DNA of 53,348 bases from an uncultured Collinsella sp. (GTDB lineage: Bacteria > Actinomycetota > Coriobacteriia > Coriobacteriales > Coriobacteriaceae), in assembly GCA_949287065.1 (NCBI GenBank), contig CASEEV010000070.1, positions 1 through 53,348 on the forward strand, given 5' to 3'. The position numbers and the translations under genes are program-made. Shown here in pieces: positions 24,847-33,886 of the stretch. Each line of letters opens with the position of its first letter. The first letter of the stretch is position 1. The notes beneath the pieces are model-generated. The model was not told the origin of the DNA and searched no databases. It saw only the letters and a program-made list of their open reading frames with translations.

Positions 24847-25590
24847 ATGATTCCCTACGAACGCCAAAAGCTGATCATGAAGCGTCTCGGCGAGGTCGAG
24901 CTGCTTAAAATCGACGACTTGCAGGACGTTTTGCCCGACGTGTCGGTTTCGACGCTTCGTCGCGACCTAAAGGAGCTCGAGAAGAACGGCCGCGTCCAGC
25001 TTCTGGCGGGCGGGGCAGTGAAGCTCAGTTCCGTATCGCATGAGCTCGGTGTGTCGGTGACGAGCGCCCTTCACGCCTCGGAGAAGGAGGCCATCGCTCG
25101 CGTTGCGTGCGAGCAGGTCTCCGATGGGGAAGCGGTGTACGTTGACTCCGGGTCAAGCGGCACGGCGCTCTTGCGCTACCTGGTAGATCGCGATGTCACG
25201 ATTTACACGGGCAACTGCACGGCTTGCTATATTACGGGCGATATCAAGGCGAAGATCATTCTCCTCGGAGGGCAGTACGACCCGAGGACCTCTTCTCTGT
25301 CCGGTCCCATTACCGAGGACCTGCTGGGGCAGCTGTACTTCGACAAGGCGTTTCTCGGCGTGAACGCGGTGAGCGTCGAGCGCGGCGTGACTAACCCGAC
25401 GCATGACGAGGCTGCAAAAAAGCGCATCGTGCGCGAGAACTCCGAGGCCACGTACCTTCTGTGCGACAGCAGCAAATTCAATCGCATCTCGAACGTGAGG
25501 GTGTTCGGACTTGAAGGCCTCGTCATCATTTCCGACAAGACGGACGATCACCTTGCGGAGCACGTGCAGATCCTCACACCGAACGAATAG
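24847..25590 (+). CDS. DeoR/GlpR family transcriptional regulator
   Basis: The protein has 247 residues. The N-terminal DeoR helix-turn-helix is typical (MIPYERQKLIMKRLGE, then VSVSTLRRDLKELEKNGRV). The C-terminal sugar-phosphate sensor follows with DSGSSGTALLRYL, GGQYDPRTSSLSGP and the end-of-domain CDSSKFNR. I chose the ATG at 24847 with GGAGG upstream because this is where DeoR proteins normally start; a TTG at 24820 would add nine residues. It most likely represses the isomerase/PTS genes upstream, sensing their phosphorylated sugar. Confidence 0.9.
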   Translation: MIPYERQKLIMKRLGEVELLKIDDLQDVLPDVSVSTLRRDLKELEKNGRVQLLAGGAVKLSSVSHELGVSVTSALHASEKEAIARVACEQVSDGEAVYVDSGSSGTALLRYLVDRDVTIYTGNCTACYITGDIKAKIILLGGQYDPRTSSLSGPITEDLLGQLYFDKAFLGVNAVSVERGVTNPTHDEAAKKRIVRENSEATYLLCDSSKFNRISNVRVFGLEGLVIISDKTDDHLAEHVQILTPNE

Positions 25591-25663
25591 TCCTGTCTAT
25601 TGACGCTGCATGCGCCCCTTGGCTTCTCGTTGGGAAAACGTGCACGGTGCGTAACGTCCATAA

Positions 25664-25679
25664 GTTAGGTTATACTAAC
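25664..25679 (+). promoter_or_regulatory. DtxR-like iron operator upstream of Cys-rich peptide gene
   Basis: GTTAG-GTTATA-CTAAC is a dyad whose arms extend to AAGTTAG/CTAACTT (25662-25681). It is the most symmetric of the three sites sharing this core and lies 21 bp before the start codon. Confidence 0.65.
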
Positions 25680-25700
25680 TTACGGACGAAAGGAGATCGC

Positions 25701-25904
25701 ATGGGTCCCGTCGACATCGTGATTCTCGCGCTGGTGCTTGCCGGCGTTGCGGCCGTGGTGGTGCGCGTTCGCCGCAAGGGGGTGTGCGCCGACTGCGCCG
25801 AGGGCGCAACGTGCTCCGGGCACTGCGGCCACAACAAGACCTGTCCGGCGGCCAAAGGCAGCGACAAGGTCTACGAGGAGCTGGCCAAGCGCTTTGACGC
25901 TTAA
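25701..25904 (+). CDS. FeoB-associated Cys-rich membrane protein
   Basis: This is a 67-residue peptide with one N-terminal transmembrane helix (VDIVILALVLAGVAAVVVRV), a basic turn, then a cysteine cluster CADCAEGATCSGHCGHNKTC. This is the pattern of the small Cys-rich partner normally encoded right after feoB (FeoC-like or attachment peptide), here relocated 3.7 kb downstream. The ATG at 25701 has AAAGGAG upstream. Its own DtxR-like operator keeps it in the presumed iron regulon. Confidence 0.88.
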   Translation: MGPVDIVILALVLAGVAAVVVRVRRKGVCADCAEGATCSGHCGHNKTCPAAKGSDKVYEELAKRFDA

Positions 25905-25955
25905 ACGGGCGCCCCGCAGCGCCCAGCTCGTGGAGCATGTGAACAAACATCGAGC

Positions 25956-25984
25956 GTAACCCAACAGAAACAATACTCTGTCAC
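25956..25984 (+). promoter_or_regulatory. GlnR-type operator upstream of glnA
   Basis: GTAAC-N6-GAAAC at 25956-25971 matches the published actinobacterial GlnR half-site pair (gTnAC-n6-GaAAC). A GTCAC follows at 25980-25984 with spacing off by two, a weaker second site. It lies about 160 bp before glnA. The leader between has a GC-rich hairpin near 26013-26043. Confidence 0.55.
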
Positions 25985-26133
25985 ACTGGGGGCGTTCAAA
26001 ACAGATTCGCCTGATGCGCGCCGCGCGGGATGCGCGGCGCATCTGTTTGCGAGGCGCCGAGCGCCTTGCCGGGCGGCCGCCTCCACGTGTCAGTCTTTGT
26101 CTCGTCGAGCCGTTCGCGGCGAAAGGGGATGCC

Positions 26134-27474
26134 ATGGACCAGCAGCAGTACGTCGACTTCGTGCTCCGTACCATCGAGGAGCGCAACATCCGGTTCATTC
26201 GCCTCTGGTTCACCGACGTGCTCGGTCGGCTCAAGAGCTTTGCCATCAGCCCCGAGGACCTCGAGACGGCCTTTGAGGAGGGCATCGGCTTCGACGGCTC
26301 CTCCATCGAGGGCTTCACCACGCGCGAAGAGACCGACATGCTCGTGTTCCCCGACCCCACGAGCTTCCAGATCATGCCGTGGCGGTCCAAGGAGCAGGGA
26401 ACGGCCCGCATCTTCTGCAACGTGCGCATGCCCAACGGCGAGCCCTTCCCGGGCGACCCGCGCGCCTGCCTGGAGCGCGTGTTCCGCCAGGCCGAGAAAA
26501 TGGGCTACCTCATGAACGTCGGCGGCAAGACCGAGTTCTACTACTTCTCCAGCGACCACCAGGCCGAGCTCATGGACTCCGCGGGCTACTTCGACCTTAC
26601 GCCCGACGATCCGGCGTTCGACATCCGCCGCTCCACGGTGCTGTCGCTCGAGAAGATGAGCGTGCCGGTGGAGTACTCCTACCATGCCGACGGCCCGGGC
26701 CAGCAGTGCCTGTCGCTGCGCCATGCCGAGGCGCTGACCTTTGCCGACGCGCTCACCACGGCCAAGTACGTCATCAGGTTCGAGGCGTACGAGAAGGGCA
26801 TTCACGCGTCGTTCATGCCCAAGCCGCTGGCCAAGTACAACTCGAGCGGCATGTTCCTCTACCAGTCGCTTCTCGACCACGAGGGCAACAACGTCTTCTG
26901 GGGCGAGAGCGACGAGCATTACCATCTCTCCGACGTCGCCAAGCACTACATGGCGGGCATCCTCGCGTACGCGCCGCAGTTCATGGCGATCACCAACCCC
27001 ACGGTCAACTCCTACAAGCGCATCACCAACGGCAACGGCGGCGTGCCCACCCATGCTACGTGGGGCCTGCGCAACCGCTCGGCCATGATCCGCATTCCCA
27101 CGTACAAGCCGGGCAAGCAGCTCTCCACGCGCATCGAGCTGCGCACTCCCGACCCCATGTCCAACCCGTACCTCGTATGCGCCGTTACGCTCGCGGCCGG
27201 CCTGCGCGGCATCCGCGAGGGCCTGGAGCTGCCGCCCGAGGCCACGATCGACACGCTGCGCCTGTCGGACCGCCAGCTCTCTCAGGCGGGCTACACCTCG
27301 CTTCCGCGCACGCTCGGCGAGGCCCTCGACGCCTTCGAGAGCTCCCAGCTCATGTACGAGGCGCTCGGCGACCATATTCACTCGTTCTTCCTGCGTAAGA
27401 AGCGCGACGAATGGGCAAAATACAGCGCGGCGGTAACAGATTGGGAAATTAGGCACTATTTGGGTAATTCCTGA
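26134..27474 (+). CDS. glnA: Glutamine synthetase, type I
   Basis: The protein has 446 residues and makes glutamine from glutamate, ammonia and ATP as a dodecamer. The motifs in order are FDGSSIEGF near residue 50, the metal-site segment NVGGKTEFYYF, the ATP/metal segment AYEKGIHASFMPKPL, and the substrate region NGNGGVPTHATWGLRNRSAMIRIP. The usual adenylylation segment (NLYDLPPEE in enterobacteria) reads GLELPPEATID without the Tyr, so adenylylation control is unlikely. The length fits the shorter GSI-alpha type. The start is the ATG at 26134 with AAAGGGG upstream. The GlnR-type box before it and the GlnR-like gene after it point to nitrogen control. Confidence 0.95.
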   Translation: MDQQQYVDFVLRTIEERNIRFIRLWFTDVLGRLKSFAISPEDLETAFEEGIGFDGSSIEGFTTREETDMLVFPDPTSFQIMPWRSKEQGTARIFCNVRMPNGEPFPGDPRACLERVFRQAEKMGYLMNVGGKTEFYYFSSDHQAELMDSAGYFDLTPDDPAFDIRRSTVLSLEKMSVPVEYSYHADGPGQQCLSLRHAEALTFADALTTAKYVIRFEAYEKGIHASFMPKPLAKYNSSGMFLYQSLLDHEGNNVFWGESDEHYHLSDVAKHYMAGILAYAPQFMAITNPTVNSYKRITNGNGGVPTHATWGLRNRSAMIRIPTYKPGKQLSTRIELRTPDPMSNPYLVCAVTLAAGLRGIREGLELPPEATIDTLRLSDRQLSQAGYTSLPRTLGEALDAFESSQLMYEALGDHIHSFFLRKKRDEWAKYSAAVTDWEIRHYLGNS

Positions 27475-27624
27475 TGTTGTTATCCGACCAAAGTACCGCT
27501 TTGGTATATTCTCAAAAGATCGTTTGAATGACGGACCCAACGCTTTGCCGTTCTGCGGAGGGCGTTCCTGTTACCGTAGGCGGGCGCGGGTAGTTTCGCG
27601 GGTCGTCAGAGGAGGTGTCCAGCC

Positions 27625-28287
27625 GTGTCCGAGAAGAACGTGCTCTTTATGGCGCGCACCACTCGCTACCACGATTTTGTGCGCATGCTGAGTTCGAGCA
27701 TGGGAGTCGAGGTGTACCTTGCGACCCCTGACTCTCCGTCCGTTGCCCACGACTTTGACCTCATGGTGCTCGACGCCGACGGCATTCGCAGCGAGCGCAT
27801 CGAGCAGCTTGCTCAGTGGCTCGACAAGCGCGGCAGCATCCCGATGCTGCTCATCGTAAGCGACGAGGATCTTCCGAACCTGCACCTTCCGTCGTACTCC
27901 CGCTCCGACTTCATCTGCCCCACCGCCGGCCAGAACGAGCTCGTGGCCCGCGCGCAGCGGCTCCTGGGCGACGAGGAACCCTACGCGGTCGACGACGTTC
28001 TGCGCATCGACAACCTCGTCATCAACCTCGCTACCTACCAGGTTTACCTCGACGACCAGCCCATCGACCTCACGCTCATGGAGTACTCGCTGCTGGCGTT
28101 TCTCGCCACGCATCCCAACCGTGCCTACTCGCGCGAGGTGCTCCTGCATCGCGTGTGGGGCTTCGAGTACTGCGGCGGCACGCGCACCGTCGACGTGCAC
28201 ATCCGCCGCATCCGCTCCAAGGTGGGCCCGCTTATCGCGGCGCATATCACTACGGTGCGCGGCGTGGGCTATCTGTTCAAAGAGTAG
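27625..28287 (+). CDS. GlnR-like orphan OmpR-family response regulator
   Basis: The protein has 220 residues. A receiver-like domain (1-115) is followed by an OmpR winged helix (about 130-220: LTLMEYSLLAFLATHPNRAYSREVLLHRVWG, RTVDVHIRRIRSKVG). Asp50 is kept in VLDADG, as in GlnR, but the acidic pair at the N-terminus (NVLFMARTTRY) and the usual conserved Lys (FICPTAGQ) are missing, so normal phosphorylation is unlikely. GlnR of actinobacteria behaves this way. The start is GTG at 27625 behind AGGAGGTG. No histidine kinase is nearby; it lies 150 bp after glnA. Identity as GlnR is inferred from context plus residues. Confidence 0.8.
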   Translation: MSEKNVLFMARTTRYHDFVRMLSSSMGVEVYLATPDSPSVAHDFDLMVLDADGIRSERIEQLAQWLDKRGSIPMLLIVSDEDLPNLHLPSYSRSDFICPTAGQNELVARAQRLLGDEEPYAVDDVLRIDNLVINLATYQVYLDDQPIDLTLMEYSLLAFLATHPNRAYSREVLLHRVWGFEYCGGTRTVDVHIRRIRSKVGPLIAAHITTVRGVGYLFKE

Positions 28288-28292
28288 GGAAG

Positions 28293-28316
28293 GGCGGACT
28301 TCGGTCCGCCTTTTTT
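28293..28316 (+). terminator. Rho-independent terminator after GlnR-like gene
   Basis: GGCGGA (28293-28298) and TCCGCC (28305-28310) form the stem, with six T after it. Confidence 0.9.
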
Positions 28317-28470
28317 GACGGTGTCGTCACAAACCTGAAAAAAGCGCCTCAGAAGTATCGCAGGTCTATTAATTCGAGCTTAAGCCTGTGTCTGGCCACG
28401 TTGCGGGGGTACAACCAAAGCAGGCTACCCGGGGCGGCGCCGACGCCGCCCTTATATTAAAGGAGCGAAC

Positions 28471-30081
28471 ATGTCCGACGAGAAATTTCCTCAGAACCCC
28501 AATGACGCAAAGGAGCTGCGCAGCGCGCTGCCGCGCATCGAGGTCGAGCCTACCCCCACTTCACCTGAGTCCGAGCAGGAGCATGCAGCCGCGGGCGCTC
28601 GTACCGCCAGCACCCCGCGCCTCGAGCCGGTCGAGGGCATCCCGGTCACCGGGCGCCCGGTAACCGACGAGGCAGTGCGCGAGGCCTACACGGCCGAACG
28701 CCAGCCCGCGCCGTACGCGTACGCGCAGCCTGAGGATGCCAACGAGGGCAGCCAGACCTTCGCGCATGCCGCGCATGACGCGCAGTCGGGCGGCCCGGTT
28801 CCCCCGGCCGGCGCCCATGCGGCTCCCGCATCGCAGGCCCAGGCGCCCGTGGTGACCGAGAAGCACACCGTCGTGAAGACGCGCGCCAAGAAGATGCCCG
28901 TGTTTCTCGCGTCGCTTCTCGGCCTTGTGGCGGGCGCGGCGCTCGTGATCGCCCTGGTCATGTCGGGCGCGTTCCGCGTCGACTCCGAAGGCGCCGCCCC
29001 GGCGGCAACTCAGAGCGCGGGCAGTACCACCAAGATCGACATCGATCCCGAGGACACCACGCTTGCCGAGGCCGTGGCGAGCAAGGCGCTCCCGTCCGTG
29101 ATCTCGATCACCGTCGAGACGCGCGACGGCGGCGGCATCGGCTCGGGCGTCATTCTCGACACCGAGGGCCACGCGCTCACCAACTACCACGTGGTCCAAG
29201 GCGCCCAGGGCATCTCGGTCAAGCTCAACAACGGCGAGAACTACGAGGCCGAGGTCGTGGGCACCGACGAGTCGAGCGACCTTGCGGTCATCAAGATCGA
29301 CGCGTCGGCCGATGTGCTCACGCCCATCGAGGTCGCCGACTCCGACGAGCTCAACGTGGGCGAGTGGGTCATGGCCATTGGCAGCCCGTTCGGCAACGAG
29401 CAGTCCGTCTCCACGGGCATCGTGAGCGCGCTCTACCGCTCTACGGCGCTTCCGAGCAGCACCGGCACCTCCATCTACGCCAACATGATCCAGACCGATG
29501 CCGCCATCAACCCCGGTAACTCCGGCGGCGCGCTCGTAAACGACGAGGGCAAGCTCATCGGCATCAACTCGATCATCGAGTCGGAGTCCGGCTCGAGCGC
29601 GGGCGTGGGCTTTGCCATTCCGTCCAACTACGCCATCGACATCGCCAACCAGATCATCGACGGCAAGACCCCCGTGCACGCTTACCTCGGCGCCACGCTC
29701 ACCACGGTCAATGCCTACAACGCCCGTATGAACAACCTCGCGGTCTCCACCGGCGCCTACGTGGTCGAGGTCGCCGCCGACGGCCCGGCCGACAAGGCGG
29801 GCCTCAAGCAGGGCGACATCATCACCGCCGTCGACGGCGACCCGGTCGACTCCGCCGACAGCCTCATCATCCTCATCCGCGAGCACGAGGTCGACGACAA
29901 GGTCACGCTCTCGGTGAACCGCGACGGCAAGGACGAGAAGCTCGAGGTGACGCTCGGTTCCGACGAGGCGCTGCAGGCCGAGCAGCAGGACAGCGCCGAG
30001 GGCGACAACCCCGGCGACTCGATGAGCGAGGAAGACTTCTACAACTACCTTGAGCAGTTCCTCAACAGCCAGGGCTACTAG
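28471..30081 (+). CDS. HtrA/DegP-type membrane-anchored serine protease
   Basis: The protein has 536 residues. A disordered cytoplasmic N-terminus of about 140 residues precedes one transmembrane helix (about 141-168). The trypsin-like domain comes next with the catalytic triad H240 (TNYHVVQG), D270 (SSDLAVIKI) and S351 (GNSGGALVN). A PDZ domain (about 410-500) ends the enzyme with the GLKQGDIITAVDG motif, and an acidic C-terminal tail follows. It degrades or processes misfolded proteins outside the membrane. The start is the ATG at 28471 with AAAGGAG. It is a single-gene unit between two terminators. Confidence 0.93.
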   Translation: MSDEKFPQNPNDAKELRSALPRIEVEPTPTSPESEQEHAAAGARTASTPRLEPVEGIPVTGRPVTDEAVREAYTAERQPAPYAYAQPEDANEGSQTFAHAAHDAQSGGPVPPAGAHAAPASQAQAPVVTEKHTVVKTRAKKMPVFLASLLGLVAGAALVIALVMSGAFRVDSEGAAPAATQSAGSTTKIDIDPEDTTLAEAVASKALPSVISITVETRDGGGIGSGVILDTEGHALTNYHVVQGAQGISVKLNNGENYEAEVVGTDESSDLAVIKIDASADVLTPIEVADSDELNVGEWVMAIGSPFGNEQSVSTGIVSALYRSTALPSSTGTSIYANMIQTDAAINPGNSGGALVNDEGKLIGINSIIESESGSSAGVGFAIPSNYAIDIANQIIDGKTPVHAYLGATLTTVNAYNARMNNLAVSTGAYVVEVAADGPADKAGLKQGDIITAVDGDPVDSADSLIILIREHEVDDKVTLSVNRDGKDEKLEVTLGSDEALQAEQQDSAEGDNPGDSMSEEDFYNYLEQFLNSQGY

Positions 30082-30137
30082 GCGGCTTCTACCCGCCTCT
30101 GCCGGAGCTCTGACGCAACGCAGACCTCCTTCCCTCC

Positions 30138-30173
30138 GCCCCCTTCCGCTACGCGCGGGAGGGGGTTTTCTTG
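30138..30173 (+). terminator. Rho-independent terminator after protease gene
   Basis: A ten-pair stem (CCCCCTTCCG with CGGGAGGGGG, one wobble) is followed by TTTTCTT. The gap to rnfC (30174-30403) holds the rnf promoter region; no clear motif was fixed. Confidence 0.85.
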
Positions 30174-30403
30174 TCGCTTTATTCTCAAGTCTGAATAAAT
30201 ACTCCTCGAATAGATGTCAAATGGGAGCCGTTGCTCGAATTTGTGCCGCCCTGACTCGTCACACTACCTGAAAAACAAGTAGAATTTTGGTTTGATGTTT
30301 TTGTGATTCGCCCTCTGCACGGAATACTTGCCGCGGGAGGAACAGGCGCCGTGCGGCGGGCGGATATATCGCGCATCATCGGTACGTATAGGTAAGGGGA
30401 GTT

Positions 30404-31744
30404 ATGTTCTCGCTGCACAAGACAAAGGGCGGAGTGCATCCGCCGCAGCACAAGGACACGCGCGATTGCCCCGTTCAGTACATCGATCCGCCCAAGAAGG
30501 TACGGATCCCGCTGAACATGCACATCGGCAAGCCGTGCGAGCCTTGTGTTTCCGTGGGCGACCACGTGTACGTGGGCACGCTCATCGGCGATGGGGAGGG
30601 GCTGTACGCTCCGGTACACGCCAGCATCTCGGGCACGGTCACCTCGGTCGCCGTCGAGGACCTGCCGACCGGGCAGCGCGCTCCGGTCGTCGAGATCGAG
30701 GGCGACGGCAAGATGGACAAGGACCCGTCCATCAAAAAGCCGACGTATAGCACCAAGGAGGAGTTCATCGACTGCGTGCGCGCCTCGGGCGTGGTTGGCC
30801 TGGGCGGCGCTTCGTTCCCCACGTGGTTCAAGATGAAGGCCCCTGCGGGCAAGAAGTTCGAGTACCTGCTGGTCAACGGCATGGAGTGCGAGCCGTTCAT
30901 CACCTCCGACTTCCGCCAGATGATGGAGCATCCCGGCCGCGTGATCGACGGCTGCAAGCGCATCATCGACGCGCTCGAGATCCCCGCGTGCTGCATCGGC
31001 ATCGAGGACAACAAGCCCGAGGCCATCGAGCTTCTCACCAAGACGGTCGAGGAGAAGGGCGTAGGCGACAAGATCGAGGTCATGGCCGTTCCCACCAAGT
31101 ACCCCGCCGGCGGCGAGAAGGTCCTCATCATGGAGCTCACGGGCCGCGCGGTTCCGGCCGGCGGCCTGCCGGTCGACGCCGGGTGCCTGGTCATGAACGT
31201 GACCTCGGTGTCGCGCGTCGAGGAGTACTTCCGCTACGGCGAGCCGCTGGTGCGCAAGACCATCACGGTCGACGGCGACTGCGTGAAGAACCCCGGCAAC
31301 TACCGCGTGCCGGTGGGCATGAACGTGCGCGACGTCATCGAGGTCGCAGGCGGCCTGGTGAAGGAGCCGCGCAAGGTGCTCATGGGCGGCCCCATGATGG
31401 GACGCGCCATCTCGAGCCTCGACTGCCCGGTGCTCAAGGCCAACAACGCCATCCTGTGCTGGGACGACCTCGCGGTGCTGCCCGAGCAGACCCCCTGCAT
31501 CAAGTGCGGCCGTTGCGTGCGCGCGTGCCCCTTGGGCCTCGATCCGGCGCGCCTGGCTGTTGCCTCCAACAACCACGATCTGCTCGCGCTCGACGAGCTG
31601 GGCGTCATGAACTGCATGGACTGCGGCTCGTGCACCTACACCTGCCCGGCGCACCGCCATATCAACGACGCTATCCGCAACGGCAAGGCGTTCTACCGCG
31701 CCGAGATCCAGCGTCTTGCCGAGCTCGAGAAGGGAGGGGAGTAG
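30404..31744 (+). CDS. rnfC: Rnf electron transport complex subunit C
   Basis: The protein has 446 residues. RnfC is the NADH-binding, Fe-S-carrying peripheral subunit of the ferredoxin:NAD+ oxidoreductase that couples electron flow to ion pumping. The N-terminal sandwich (PPKKVRIPLNMHIGKPCEP) leads to the flavin/NADH segment GLGGASFPTWFKM and the VNGMECEP signature. Two 4Fe-4S motifs end the protein, CIKCGRCVRACP (about 365-376) and CMDCGSCTYTCP (about 404-415). The start is the ATG at 30404 with AAGGGGAG. It is the first gene of the C-D-G-E-A operon. Confidence 0.94.
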   Translation: MFSLHKTKGGVHPPQHKDTRDCPVQYIDPPKKVRIPLNMHIGKPCEPCVSVGDHVYVGTLIGDGEGLYAPVHASISGTVTSVAVEDLPTGQRAPVVEIEGDGKMDKDPSIKKPTYSTKEEFIDCVRASGVVGLGGASFPTWFKMKAPAGKKFEYLLVNGMECEPFITSDFRQMMEHPGRVIDGCKRIIDALEIPACCIGIEDNKPEAIELLTKTVEEKGVGDKIEVMAVPTKYPAGGEKVLIMELTGRAVPAGGLPVDAGCLVMNVTSVSRVEEYFRYGEPLVRKTITVDGDCVKNPGNYRVPVGMNVRDVIEVAGGLVKEPRKVLMGGPMMGRAISSLDCPVLKANNAILCWDDLAVLPEQTPCIKCGRCVRACPLGLDPARLAVASNNHDLLALDELGVMNCMDCGSCTYTCPAHRHINDAIRNGKAFYRAEIQRLAELEKGGE

Positions 31745-31745
31745 C

Positions 31746-32675
31746 GTGAAACTCATCGTTGAGGGCTCTCCGCATTTTGCCGGCCCCGACTCAACGCGCA
31801 AGATCATGGGGCTTGTGTGTCTCGCGCTCTTGCCGACCGTCATCGCCGCGACCGTGCTCTACGGCCTCGCCGCCCCGCTCCTCGTGCTCGTGTGCATCGC
31901 CACCGCGCTCGTCTGCGAGCACCTGTGCTGCATCGCCATGCATCGCGAGTCCACTGCCGACGACTTCTCGGCCGTGGTCACCGCCATGCTGCTCTCGATG
32001 ACGCTGCCGGCCGACTGCCCGTTCTGGGTGGGCGCGCTCGGCACCGCCTTCGCCATCGTCGTGGTCAAGATGCTCTTCGGCGGCATCGGCTGCAACATCG
32101 CCAACCCCGCCGTTGCCGGCCGCGTGTTCCTCATGGTGGCCCTGCCCGCCGCGCTCGGCTCGTACCCGGCGCCCGAGGGCACGCCGCTCGATGCCATCAC
32201 CGGTGCCACCCCGCTTGCCGAGATGGCGGGCGGCGCGCACTTTGACTACCTGCAGCTCTTCCTCGGCAACCACGCGGGCGCCCTGGGCGAGACCTGCATC
32301 CTCACCCTGCTCATCGGCTACGTGTTCCTCCTCGTCATGAAGGTCGTCGACGCGTGGGCAACGCTGCCGTTCATCGGCGTAGTGGCGGTCATGAGCCTCA
32401 TCACCGGCAACGACGTCGTGGCGCAGCTGCTCTCGGGCGGCCTCGCGCTCGGCGCGTTCTTCATGGCCACCGACTACACCACCACGCCGACCACGCAGAA
32501 GGGCAAGATCATCTTCGGCTTGGGCTGCGGCCTCATCACCTCGCTCATCCGCTTCTTCGCGAGCGCTCCCGAGGGCGTGGCCTTCTCCATCCTGTTCATG
32601 AACATGCTCGTTCCGCTGATCGACAAGTACACGGCTCCCAAGCCCGAGGGAGGTGTTAAGCGTGCCCTCGTCTAA
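31746..32675 (+). CDS. rnfD: Rnf complex subunit D
   Basis: This is a 309-residue multi-pass membrane subunit. It carries the flavin attachment motif DAITGATPL near residue 158, where FMN binds covalently to Thr in the family, and the conserved IGCNIANPAVAGRVF segment. The GTG start at 31746 lies one base after the rnfC stop, behind GGGAGGGG. The end overlaps rnfG by 14 bases, so translation is probably coupled. Confidence 0.93.
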   Translation: MKLIVEGSPHFAGPDSTRKIMGLVCLALLPTVIAATVLYGLAAPLLVLVCIATALVCEHLCCIAMHRESTADDFSAVVTAMLLSMTLPADCPFWVGALGTAFAIVVVKMLFGGIGCNIANPAVAGRVFLMVALPAALGSYPAPEGTPLDAITGATPLAEMAGGAHFDYLQLFLGNHAGALGETCILTLLIGYVFLLVMKVVDAWATLPFIGVVAVMSLITGNDVVAQLLSGGLALGAFFMATDYTTTPTTQKGKIIFGLGCGLITSLIRFFASAPEGVAFSILFMNMLVPLIDKYTAPKPEGGVKRALV

Positions 32676-33234
32676 GCTTCGCCGCGACCGCCTCGGCTTC
32701 TCGTTCCTCGCCGTCTTCGCGGCCGTTATCGTCTGCACGCTCGTGGTCTCCGGCGTCCGCTTCGCCGCGACCGACGCCTTGGCCGACGCCGACGTGCGTC
32801 TCGAGCAGGCTCAGGGCGGCGAGCAGCGCGCGCTGCTCTTCCCCGACGCCGGTTCGTTCGAGAAGGTCTCCGCCCCCGACATCGAGGGGCTCCAGTCGGT
32901 GTACCAGGCCGACACGGGCGGCTATGTCTTTGAGGTTGCCTCCGACGGCTACGCCGGTCCCGTGACCCTCATGGTCGGCATCGACTCCACCGGCGTGGTG
33001 GGCGTGCAGATCGTGAGCCACACCGAGACCGACGGCATCGGCACCAACGCGCTCACCGAGGACTACCTCGGGAGCTTCGTCGGCACCGCTACCGACATGG
33101 GCGTGACCATCGAGGACGCCACGTCCGACGCTGCGCACATCGACGGCGTTTCGGGCGCCACGTTCACGTCCACCGCGGTCATCGAGGACGTCAATATCGC
33201 CATCGAGGCCTATCAGAGCTTGGGAGGCAACTAA
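32662..33234 (+). CDS. rnfG: Rnf complex subunit G
   Basis: This is a 190-residue subunit with one N-terminal transmembrane helix (GFSFLAVFAAVIVCTLVVSGV) and an outer FMN-binding domain. The flavin site is DGVSGATFTSTAV near residue 160, with the modified Thr in SGAT. I chose the GTG at 32662, eight bases after GGGAGG; a GTG at 32653 overlaps that site. It overlaps the end of rnfD. Confidence 0.92.
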   Translation: MPSSKLRRDRLGFSFLAVFAAVIVCTLVVSGVRFAATDALADADVRLEQAQGGEQRALLFPDAGSFEKVSAPDIEGLQSVYQADTGGYVFEVASDGYAGPVTLMVGIDSTGVVGVQIVSHTETDGIGTNALTEDYLGSFVGTATDMGVTIEDATSDAAHIDGVSGATFTSTAVIEDVNIAIEAYQSLGGN

Positions 33235-33235
33235 C

Positions 33236-33886
33236 ATGGCGCTTAACAGCTATATTGCCGCCGAGCGGCAGAAGCGCCTCGAGGCGCTTCTCGGCACGCC
33301 GACCTTCCTGGTCGTGGCCGGCGCGCTGCCGGGCCTGGCGGTTGCCAACAACCTCGAGCAGGGCTTTGCCATCGGCGCCGTCACCGCGGTCGCCATCATC
33401 GCCATGGCGCTGCTCGTGCCGGTTATCAACGGCTTCACCAACTGGATCACGCGCATTCCGGTCGCGCTTGTCGTGAGCGCCGCCGTGGTGGGCGTGTGCC
33501 AGGTGGCGGTGTACGTGGCCGACCCGGCCGTCTCCGAGGCACTCGGCATGTACCTGCCGCTCGTCGCCACCAACGCGCTCGTCATGACGTTCGTGGCCAA
33601 GAGCACCTTTGCCGTGGCGCCTGCCAAGAGCACGGTCGCCACGGCCGTGTTCGCGGCGGTGTGCGCGCTCGCCGCGCTCACGTTCGTGGGTCTCGCCAAC
33701 GGCATTCTGTCGGCGGGCGAGATCTTCGGCCTCACCGCCTACGAGATCGCCGAGACCCCCATCGCCGTCTTCGGCAAGCCCGCGGGCTCGCTTCTGCTGC
33801 TCGCGCTCGTGGCCGTGTTCACCCAGAGCCTCGAGGGCGGTCTGTTCAAGGCCCCTGAGGCCGCTTCCGACGGAGGTGAGGAGTAA
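33236..33886 (+). CDS. rnfE: Rnf complex subunit E
   Basis: This is a 216-residue integral membrane subunit with about six helices. RnfE and RnfA are homologous and form the membrane core with an inter-subunit Fe-S site. Its order between rnfG and rnfA is the usual one. The ATG follows the rnfG stop by one base, and the stop TAA shares a base with the rnfA start. Confidence 0.9.
   Translation: MALNSYIAAERQKRLEALLGTPTFLVVAGALPGLAVANNLEQGFAIGAVTAVAIIAMALLVPVINGFTNWITRIPVALVVSAAVVGVCQVAVYVADPAVSEALGMYLPLVATNALVMTFVAKSTFAVAPAKSTVATAVFAAVCALAALTFVGLANGILSAGEIFGLTAYEIAETPIAVFGKPAGSLLLLALVAVFTQSLEGGLFKAPEAASDGGEE

Noticed and set aside
25972-26133. Glutamine riboswitch in the glnA leader
   Set aside because: Only a GC-rich hairpin is visible and none of the conserved elements I know are present; the GlnR box explains control better.
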